This document shows positions 54,701-64,000 of a stretch of DNA of 64,000 nucleotides, piece after piece; the first letter of the stretch is position 1; each line of letters opens with the position of its first letter. Source of the DNA: Onchocerca volvulus (lineage: Eukaryota; Nematoda; Chromadorea; Rhabditida; Onchocercidae). Location of the stretch: the NCBI GenBank assembly GCA_000499405.2, contig HG738137.1:17568581-17632580 (forward strand), in the 5' to 3' direction. The notes below the pieces were generated by a model. That model was not told the origin of the DNA. It saw nothing but the letters and a program-made list of their open reading frames with translations, and made no database searches. Position numbers and translations under genes: made by a program.

Positions 54701-57320
54701 TTGAAAAAAAAAAATAATTTTTTTTTTCCAAAAAAAATTGTGAAAGTTTTTTTAATAAAATGCAAAAAATTTAATTACATTAATATTATTGAAAATTTCT
54801 ACAAACTATCATTCTATTTTTTCTTTTCATAACAAATCCCCATGACATAAAAAACTGGTTAAGTGATAAGAGATGATAATTTTAATTGTTAAGGCTAATT
54901 AAACTAAAACTATATCTAATAGCTACTGATATAATATCAGTAATTTTACGTCTTATACTAAATCATTGGATTAGCATTGAGATTATGATATAATGGAAGT
55001 GGAAAAAGAAGAGATAAAAAGTAGAGCAAAAGTTGAGTTCAAATTGTTATTTATAAAAAAGAAACTTTAAAAGTTAATTAAAACAAATTTTCAAAAATAG
55101 TTGAGTAATTAATTTCCGAATTAAAAGTTTCTGAATTAAAGTTAGTAAGTTGAAAGCTTTTTGTTCATTCAGTAATCATTCCAAAAATAAATTCAATAAA
55201 TATTTATTCGTATTTAGATAAGCATTGCTCATACATAAAGTGTGCTAAAAGATCTTCTTAATGAAATGCGCAAAAATTCAAAAATCAATGATCAAATTTT
55301 AGATGATATAAGAACTGAGTTTAACAGAGAAAGATCTATTGTTTCTATCATATAATTAAAATCCAGTAATTTACTAATCTATTTGAAATTTATTTTTCGG
55401 TTCTTTGAAGAAAAAAAAAAAAAAAAAAAAACAAAAATGAAAAGTCATGAAGTGGAAAGCAAAAATGTTTATTAAATAAACTTTGTTTTAAATAAGAGGA
55501 ATAATTTTACAATTTTATTTTTCATTTATAATTTTAGTTTATTTTATTTCATTTTATTTCTTTCAGTTCTAATTTTTTTACAATTTTACTTTCCTTTTTT
55601 TACATTTTTTTTTTTTTTTTGCAATTTTATTTCTTTCTTTCACTTCTTTCCTGCGCAAAAAATATTTAAAAAAAAAAAAAAACAAATATGAAAAAAAGTG
55701 TTGCATTTTCCAATTTCATTAATTAAAATTTGGCACCTCAAATATCTTTAGCAAAAATAACTATGAAAAGCAAATTTGATGAATCAGCGTATTTTATTTC
55801 AATTGCATTTTTTGTTTAAATGAGTGAACTTTGATAAATTCATTTGATTTTATACTAAAATATTTCGCATATGCAGTTTTAATTTATTATCTTTAGTTGG
55901 TAAATTATAATTTTGGATAGTATTAGAATATATTAATTTATTAAATTTATTCGATTTCTTTTTCAAAAATTTTCTATGGAATTATTTGTTCTAATGATAA
56001 TTCAATTTAATGATTTTAAATTATTAAATTTTGAATTAACAATCATTTTACATTTTGATACGATCATTTTACAATTTATTTCTATTTCAGTTAAATTGCC
56101 GCTGACATTGATTATTTAGTTTCATAAATGATATTATTCATTCAGATTTAAAATATCATGTCAGAACTTAAATTTCAAAATCATCCGAACATTCCAGCAA
56201 AGTGTTTCTTCTAGTGTAACATGATATCGGATGTGAGTAAAAATAAGTATCTTAAAAGAAGCTTATGATTGTTTTTAATCATTCATTTCGATTCATTCGG
56301 TGCTTGGATTGATAAATAAACAAAAATGATTGATTAGTTGATTACGTTAATTCTAATGTAAAAAACTGTGACGAAATTCATTCCATAAATTCCGATTTTA
56401 ATTTGAAAAAAAAATTTTCAAATTAAATTTAAGATATTTTTTGAATTCTTACACTAAACATTGTTCTGTTATCATTACATGATGTACCATTCATTAAAAT
56501 TACTATAGGAAAAAAAGTGTAAGTTCAAATTGCTCACAGAAGTGCTATTTCTTTGTCATGTTGATGGCATGATAAAGATGAGATGATAATGTTTTAAAGT
56601 TGGATAAAGTTGCATTTTGATTAGTCAGCGGATTTAGTCGATAGTATGCAAAGTTTAGAATTTGCTATTCTACTAATTAGAAACTTGTCATAGACAACTG
56701 TTTCATTACTGATAATGAATGCTTGTCATGGTGATATGATAACAAAAACATCTGCATGATTTTTTTTTCTCTTTCTCTCTTTCTTTCTTATATGAGTGAA
56801 AGTTAAGATTTAACTATTTGAAACATTATTGTATCAAATTATAAAATGATTAATTCGTCTTACATCAAACAAAATCAATTTCTGATCAATTCAGAAGCAA
56901 CAAATTTATATACAGGAAAAGTCGCTGAAATTGGAAAGAAATAATTCGAAGAATGAAGAAAACGTATACATCTACCAATCATTTAATTCTATCTTTAAAT
57001 TTTGAATGATTACTAATTTACTTGCAATTTGCAGCTGCACTTGAAGTAATAATTATTGTTTCGTTAATTTTAAGCCAAAAAAAAAAAAAAAAAAAAAAGA
57101 AGAAGAAAACCAAAATTATTTTTCGTTTCGTTTCTTCTTCTATCTTCAATGTATTAATGGATTAAAAATAATTCAAACATCAATGATAGACATCAACATA
57201 CCAGAAATATATCATAGGCAAGCTCATTTATAAAGTTCCTTTTTTTTTTTTCTTTTCTAACAAAATGCTGAATTCCATAGTTTTTAGTTAACGTTCACAT
57301 ACATATACATGTACACACAA

Positions 57321-57364
<44 letters not shown>

Positions 57365-57371
57365 ACACACA
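57321..57371. repeat. (CA)n microsatellite
   Basis: ACACAC run of about 25 units with few interruptions, flanked by ACATAC variants. Confidence 0.95.
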
Positions 57372-57506
57372 TCCACACATATGTATGCAGATGCAAGTAG
57401 AAAAATGCAAATATTTGGAACAGTAAGAATCGCTCCACCTCCGAACTTCTCCGCCATCTCGTCGACTAGATTTAAGTGTTAAGTGAAAAAGTTCGAAATG
57501 GGGAGC

Positions 57507-58612
57507 TTATAATCCATCACGACTAGCATTCGAAGATGTGAAGTTGAAGCGGAGGAGAGCAGGGCTGGGCGAAGATGATGCATTTTGATCGGCTTTCAAT
57601 TGCTGCGATTTAACGATACGTAGCTCCTTTTGCTTTAGCACCAGTTGCCTGTAATATTAACTTTGCTTGATCTGGATCGGAAGGTGGAAGATATGACGGA
57701 TGTGACATTTAAGGAAATTGAACAATGTCACTATGATCAACTTTGAAATTGTCTCATAAACTGTTCCGCGCTGTTTGAACTTGGTAGTTAATAGCAATCA
57801 TGACCAATAGTATATTCAAATTTTTTATTCAATCATTTTCCATTGCTTGAATTGTCGATTCTGGAATTGATAATTGTGGCATAATTACTTGCAGCAGTAT
57901 TAGATTCGATAAGTTTTAAGCAAATTCGTTGATTGGAGATATGTAATGCTTTTTCATCCAAAAATTGCTTTTTCATTTGTTTAATATCAGTTTTTCATTT
58001 TTGTTTCCGATAATGGAAAAATCAATTTCGAAGTCAAGGATTTTCACATCTCGCAAATTTTTAGACAGCAAAATATACTGATTGTATTTCAAGATTCTTG
58101 CTAAAATTTTGAGCAAAAGATTAGCATCATTGACTATCATTCACGACTAATTGAATCGTAATAATTTGTATCCTGCAACTCTTGAGCCAAAGATAAACAT
58201 CATTCATTGTTAATTCTTGAAAATAAAAAAATAATTTGTAAAATTCATATTATTTATGCGAGTAATAAATGGTTTCACATATGGAAGAGAAAATGTTAAG
58301 CTGATCTGATTTTTCGCTGATTATCTAAAAGTTGCTATTAGCGAATAGGTAGACATTTGAGAAATGCGGAACAGATGTTTTAGGATATTTAGCATTTTTT
58401 CGTATAACTTTTTTTCTTTTTTCTTCACAATCGTTCTAGCAATTTTCGCAATTTATTATCTCTTACGGCACGATAAAATAAAATGTTTTCTTTGCTTAGA
58501 GCAGTGATTTTTGTTACTGAGGCGTAGCAGTATTCATCAGGGCTACGTCCTGAGCTACGTCCAATTGATTGTTCCGCTTAACAGCACGACGATTTGCAAG
58601 GTGGTTCGGAAA
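57507..58612 (-). CDS. last two exons of an unrecognised gene
   Basis: Not recognised. Two minus-strand blocks stand out as less AT-rich: 58612-58518 and 57648-57507. The first has acceptor TTTTCCCAG and donor GTAAC; the second has acceptor TTACAG and ends in TAA. The split codon CA/G joins them in phase. The first encodes FPNHLANRRAVKRNNQLDVA then QDVALMNTATPQ. The second starts QLVLKQKELRIVKSQQLKAD, runs through a Ser/Pro-rich piece (NASSSPSPALLRFNF) and ends NASRDGL. It looks like a polar, partly helical C-terminal tail. The first block begins in phase 0, so more exons are needed upstream (higher coordinates). A 35-nt open block at 59343-59309 has matching phase but is too short to trust. 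Confidence 0.5.
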
Positions 58613-58835
58613 CTGGGAAAAGGGCAGAAAGAAAGAAAGAAGGAAGAAAAGATTTATTGAGAAAAAAAAGAAAAAAAAAAAAACTGCATTCCTGATACGA
58701 TTGTTCATTTCTTGGATTCGGTACTAATATTCCGCTTAGCCAATTATTCAAAATTATCCGGTCAATTAGCTATCTGTGGCATATTATACGCTTTTTTGCT
58801 TGCGTAAGAAAAATTACTGACCCGCCTCATCAACT

Positions 58836-60035
58836 ATGAGGACGCGGTTCAGGATACCGTTATGGTGAGTATTTCAATATTCTTATCAAATTTTTAGTTT
58901 TATTCTGTCATTTAGTAATGTTTTTATTGACAAAGTGATAATTGATGAAAGATAATTGGTAAATTCAATAGGAGTTGTTTATTGAATTTAGCAATTATCA
59001 ATATATTGACTTGATTAATTCATAGACTAAAATTAACTCGAAAATTATCGAGTAATTTAAGTCATGAAATTTTAATAAAACATTTTAGGTAATGTTGATA
59101 TCTTATCAATATAATTTATTAGTAATTTGTCTCTGATGATATTTTCGATGCAAATTTTAGTGACAAAGTTTCAGAGATTTAATTGATTTTAATCTACTAT
59201 ATTTGTTGTTTTGTTAGCGATAAATCAAATTAAATTCCAAATATTTTGATCTTTGATTTAATGATTTAAATTTATTTGTTTGCTGCAAATTGTTTGAAAT
59301 TTAAATACTTGAGCAAAGAGAGCCTTAGTCAGGACGAGCGTTTCTATAAGTGCAATATGGAGCGAGGTCAATGAGGTCAATAGCAATTAAAAGAATTAAA
59401 ACATTGTTAATACCTATTTCTCTTATTACCGTACCGTAGTGATATCGTAGTGATATCATGCATGTGCTCCATCATTCTAATTGGTTATTCTATGTATCCA
59501 CCCATTCGTTGTTTTTTATTGCATTGGGCATGGACAGCGAACTCTGTGCTACCGTATATTTTTATCCAACACATCATGATAGATTACTAAAGCGATAACT
59601 TCAAGTTGAAACATAATAATTAAGTAAAAAAAATCATTAATAACCAATTAGTAAATAAATATTTTTTTTAAAACATCAATACCTAAAATTCTAAAAATTT
59701 TAAATAGAATAAAATTTTTTTTTTTAATTTAAAAAAGAAATTAATTAAAAAATTTAACCTAAATCTACAAAAATTGTTTACTATAATAATCATGCGCAAC
59801 CCGATGTTATTCTCGATTGAATCAGTTTTTGTTACCATTGATAAGATTAATTAAATTTTCAGTTTATTTTAAATATTATTTGAAATTTTCACATATTTTG
59901 CCATATTTTTGTTGTGAAAAAGAATGGAAAAAAAATTTGTTGAAAATGTTACTGTTCCTTGTTCTGAAAAATTATTATTACAGGCCTTTATTATTCGCAA
60001 GTGTAGCAATATTATTTACACGAACAGGTGACGCG
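58836..60035 (+). CDS. candidate 5' exons (signal peptide) of an unrecognised gene
   Basis: Two plus-strand exons join in phase into a typical signal peptide. Exon 1 coding part is 58836-58864 (ATG, then MRTRFRIPL and TG of a split Trp codon; donor ATG/GTGAGT). Exon 2 is 59984-60035 (acceptor ATTACAG, donor GCG/GTTAG). The 27 codons read as a basic start (RTRFR), a hydrophobic core (PLWPLLFASVAILF) and a polar end (TRTGDA). A secreted or membrane protein is therefore likely. No later exon is certain; 63839-63940 is one candidate, but a phase-1 exon would have to lie between. Distance to the minus-strand exon pair is only about 220 bp. The reading is inference from splice sites and composition, not from a known family. 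Confidence 0.42.
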
Positions 60036-63000
60036 GTTAGTATTTTTTTATTATAAATTACTTAATATATAAATAATCCAACCATCAAGTAGTTTATGGA
60101 TAAAATTATCTAACAACTGATATGATAGTTCTGGCCATTACTCTTAACTGCGCCGTTGGATAAGTATGACCGATCTAAAAGAATCGGAAGATTTTAATCA
60201 TACATTTATAAGCCGCTAAGCATAAATTTATCTTAAATTTAAATCGACAAGAATGGAAATAAATAGCATTATCGTCATCACTACTCATATCTTTTCATTT
60301 AAAAAATCGTCAAAGAAACAAAAAACGATATCACTGAAAAACATAACTTATAATGGTTTTTCTTTAGGCTTTAATAAGATATCTCGAGCTTTTTTAGTTT
60401 TTGTAAATATATCTTAGTGAAGTAATCATTTGAATTTCGTACGTTTTTTTATATCAATTCAATTTATTTTTTTCTTTCTGATAAATGAAAAAGAAAGCTA
60501 ACGACAAGATTTCATTGTGAATCGAAAATTTCAAAATCCTTATTGTCAACTTAAACTGACTAGATCTAGGTCATTGATATTCGCAAAATCTTTAAATTAT
60601 TGGTAATAGTTAAATGAAATTCGCGTCAATAAGTAAGATAAATGAACATGTTGTAATGTGAACTTTTTTGTTAACTTTTTCTTTCGTTTTTTCTTTGTGC
60701 CTTTTTACTAACAGACTTGTTTTCGTTTTAAAATCTTAATGAATCTTCCTGATGATTGGATTCAAAAATTTGAAAATAGAAAATTATTTACGTCTTTTTA
60801 AAAATTTGAAAAAATACAAATAATGGTTTTTTGGTCTCAGCATTTTATTGTAAATAAAAGTATTGGAAGCATTTCTGAATTGATGAGAACTCTTGAGAGA
60901 TTTGAACTTTTTGATTTTTCTCGAATGAACAGATTAACTTTATGGTTTCTTTGATAGTCCATCTCTCTAACATATTATTGTAAAATTATTTGTAGAAGCT
61001 GATGAAAAACTTTGCTATTTTGAATTCAAAATAACAAATGAGCTTTTTTCTATTATTGTTATTCACATTAAACATTCGAGGAATTACCCATGGTTGGGTG
61101 ACAAGTAAAGACGGGCATTATTTCATTTTCATTTGAGCAATATTTTTAGTTCTTTTAGGGAATTAATTCCTGATCTTATTGTACAGTCCCAGTATTACGG
61201 TATTCTTTCCACAGAATGTTACATTTGCATATGTACAATGATTTTAGTGATGATGCAGAAATGCTTTGTCTCAAAAGATTCCATTTCTGCGAAAAAGAAA
61301 TTGATGGATGGTTTTAATGGGTATATGATAAAGTTGAAGATAGGTTTTATTCCTAGCAAAGTTTCAATAAAATTCATTTTCTCTTGGAAAAATTATTTTC
61401 ATAACTATTTTTCGACCAATATTTTAGTATTCAAAATAAATGCATCCAAAAACCTCTTGTAGTTATTAAACAGTTCAAAAAAGAAATTTTAATAAACGAA
61501 ATCAATGACTGATTCAGTATAGTACCTATTCTGTTATTATTATTGCATAATTAATAAGAGATAATGAATCTACAAAGTTTTGGGTGATTATCATTAAAAA
61601 TACCGAAACATGTCAGTTTAGGTTAATCGAGACTTTTGGGTACGACGGTAATATCCTGTAATTGATTAACTGATCGAATGATCGTTCCATGCGTCTGATC
61701 TTACCGAATGATCGTTTTATCTATTTTTTAACTTACCGAATGGTCGTTTTATCCATTTTTTAACTTATCGAATGATCGTTTTATCTGTTTTTTAACTTAT
61801 CAAATGACCGTTTTATCCTTTCTTTTTATCATATCTTTTTATCATGAATATTGCTGAAAAGATTTTTTGAAATAAACAACAATGTCATCCATCTTTTGAA
61901 CAATTCTCCTTTATGATAATTATAGTTTCATCAATGAAAAGTTATCAAAATAAAAAGTAGCAAGTGATTTTGGATACTAGCCGTAAAAAAATTAGTCACA
62001 AATAGTCATTAGATATTAATCGTAAAAATGGCCTTATGTTACATATGAAAATAGTTTTTTAAAAGAAAATGAATTTTATTGAAACTTTGCTAGAAATAAA
62101 ATTGCCTTTTCTCCAATTTTATTACATATGTCGGATGAATATATAAATTGCATATGATTAATATATCTAAATGATAAAAAATTTCTATTAAAATTCGTTT
62201 AAATTATGAAAATTTTTGAAATATAATTATGAAAAATAACAGGATACTACATAGAAAACTTTCATTCCATTCCATCACATATGCTCCATTATTTTACTTA
62301 AAACGATAATTGACACTGTGAGCCTTTCGCTATCTTTTGATATTTTAAAAAGTAATAAAAAGGTGAACCAGAAATATTGTAAAGTTGTTTTAGAAATATT
62401 TCGTGAAGTAATTAATTTATTTTAAACTCTTTGTAGTTCTAATTTTAGCGAATTTTGGCGGAAATAATTCTAAAAACCATCAAAAAGCTTCTTCCAATAA
62501 ACATTTTGTGTTTATTAGATAGTTAGCCAAATAGTTGAAGTTTTAAAGCAAAAGGAAATATATTTGATAAATATTTCTATGATAAAAAATTGAAAATACT
62601 AGTACTTTTGCTATATGGATATTATCCATTATCAAAAAGTTAATTTTATTAGTTTTCAAAGTTAATCCATCAACAATGTTAATTTTGTTTTTCAATTTTT
62701 TTTTTCCCCCTCAGTTTTTTTTTTTCGAGATTTTTTTTGGACTTTTTTTTGTCTGTAGTTTCTTAGTAAATTACTATCAACTGTTATTTGATGAAACTTT
62801 GCAGCTCAGAGAGATTAGAAAGATAACAGCTGAGCTGACATCAATTACTGCAAATTACATCACTAATAATTGACAAATTGAATATTAGTTTCTTTATCTG
62901 ACACTCCGCTCTTTAAACTCATCCAGATCACTAAAAAATTCCATTTTAACTCTTTTCATCAGTGAGAAGAATGTCTTCAAAACAATTATCAATAAAAAAT

Positions 63001-63838
63001 CGAAATTGAATGAGTGAAATAACTGATAAAATCATTCCCTCCATTTAAATATTTTGAATGAAGCATTTAAAAAATTGAAATTATGAAATTAGTTGCCTGT
63101 TCCTTCGATTTAACTCATTTTAAGAAATAAGAAATAATGACTTCAATATTTTGCTAAAATACAAAAATTTTATTTCTAAATATTCAATAAACGTGAAATA
63201 TTCATTTGAAAACAATCCGGAACTTATCTGATTATCATTTTTGGGATGAATTTCAAATGTAGATTTGAACTAATTTATAGAAAATTTTATTAATTTCTAG
63301 AAATTACTATTACGAAATAAACAAAAATGACAAAAAACTAGCGATAAAAATTATAATCGACAGTTCTTGGAGAGCTTTGATGATATTTTAGAGACTATTC
63401 ATCTTCATAATGATCATTTCCTTCTACACTTCGATGACAACTGTTCTCGTTCTTGGTACCGTGAACCATTTGTGTAACATTCGAATTCGACACTTATGAA
63501 TCAATTCTAACTAAATGGATATGATTTGAATCAATTGATTTAAATTATTTTAGGAAATTTGTCAAATTTTTATACATACAATATTTTATTCTGCCAATAC
63601 TTTATGCAATTTGAACCATCAAATCATAATCATATTGATTCCTAAATTTCAAAAATTCGAAAATTAGATCTTAAAGAAATTTTGAAATCAAACGATAATC
63701 ATTATTAAAGTTTGTAATATTATTTCAACTCTTGGATTTGAAAATTATCAATATAATGACATAGTTTGAATGAAATCTAAATACCAAGCGGGAAAAAAAA
63801 AAGCAAAACTGATTTCTAAATGTTTTATTAATTTTAAG
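60036..63838. other. AT-rich region, possible large intron
   Basis: No convincing exon. It may be an intron of the plus-strand gene begun at 58836. A short open block after a TTGCAG at 62803-62873 is possible but unsupported. The tandem repeat at 61704-61822 lies here. Confidence 0.4.
61704..61822. repeat. 32-bp tandem repeat, about 3.7 copies
   Basis: Units at 61704, 61736, 61768 and 61800 of the form CCGAATGATCGTTTTATCYA followed by TTTTTTAACTTA. A partial degenerate unit precedes the array near 61674. Confidence 0.9.
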
Positions 63839-63940
63839 GTATAATTAACACCGATATTGATTATTTTTCAATTTTAATATACAACGATTCGGAAGTTTAC
63901 CGCTACAAATTCAATGCTACTAGCATTAAATCACTTCGTA
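63839..63940 (+). CDS. candidate internal exon, unrecognised
   Basis: Less AT-rich than its surroundings, with acceptor TTTTAAG and a strong donor AAT/GTAAGT. Open only in phase 1, reading IINTDIDYFSILIYNDSEVY followed by RYKFNATSIKSLRN. It has one N-glycosylation sequon (NATS) and a beta-strand-like pattern, so an extracellular domain exon is plausible. It could belong to the gene with the signal peptide exons at 58836-60035. The gene continues beyond the window if real. Confidence 0.35.
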
Positions 63941-64000
63941 ATGTAAGTTATTGGACTGGAGAGTAGAATAGAAGTGTATCAGTAAGATAATATCATTGAT

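Larger units (their letters stand above)
49718..57506. other. gene-poor, very AT-rich region
   Basis: 7.8 kb without a recognisable exon on either strand. It contains many homopolymer runs (near 55411-55431, 55607-55620, 57077-57099), one long inverted repeat (51633-51761) and a CA microsatellite (57321-57371). Short open frames here, such as a basic one on the minus strand at 52706-52921, could not be supported. It might be an intron or 3' flank of the minus-strand gene ending at 57507. Confidence 0.5.

Noticed and set aside
58511..58864. Minus-strand exon over 58800-58860 joining to 58612
   Set aside because: The open frame (ILNRVLIVDEAGQ) ends in the wrong phase for the exon at 58612, and the plus strand has the stronger donor ATG/GTGAGT.

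Overview
The window is nuclear DNA from a nematode, most likely a filarial (clade III, Onchocercidae-type) worm. What the sequence shows: very AT-rich DNA, many exons of 60-280 bp with GT...AG borders (TTTCAG/TTTTAG acceptors, GTAAG/GTATG donors), introns of 100 to over 1000 bp, and no bacterial gene order. The species assignment is inference from that architecture plus animal-type families such as bestrophin and arginine kinase. Gene models were built by hand, joining exons by splice sites, reading phase and remembered family sequence. For most models every exon boundary is in phase.

Layout from left to right. (1) 60-2528 +, the 3' part of a KLHDC10-like kelch protein. (2) 2931-7071 -, a bestrophin chloride channel, convergent with it. 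(3) 7711-7950 +, a doubtful small ORF with a membrane segment. (4) 9877-11396 -, a two-exon secreted orphan with about 17 N-glycosylation sequons. (5) 13619-16901 +, a complete DUSP12/YVH1 phosphatase. (6) 17217-19180 -, the decayed 3' half of an arginine kinase gene. (7) 20563-31007 -, EDEM3, with two mutually exclusive 3' ends and a tRNA-His gene inside an intron. (8) 34726-37823 -, mitochondrial glutamyl-tRNA synthetase. (9) 39233-42716 -, phosphatidylserine synthase. (10) 46662-49717 +, the splicing factor RBMX2. (11) 49718-57506, a gene-poor AT-rich stretch. (12) 57507-64000, fragments of probably two more genes: the last two exons of a minus-strand gene, and signal-peptide exons of a plus-strand gene.

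The genes do not form one pathway. They mix membrane and ER functions (bestrophin, EDEM3, phosphatidylserine synthase), translation and quality control (KLHDC10, EARS2, tRNA-His), ribosome maturation (DUSP12) and splicing (RBMX2). The most notable points are the EDEM3 locus, where one phase-0 splice junction can lead either to a PA-domain tail or to a single transmembrane anchor, the hyper-glycosylated secreted orphan, and the arginine kinase pseudogene. Intergenic DNA holds a small interspersed repeat family, several near-perfect hairpins, minisatellites and microsatellites.
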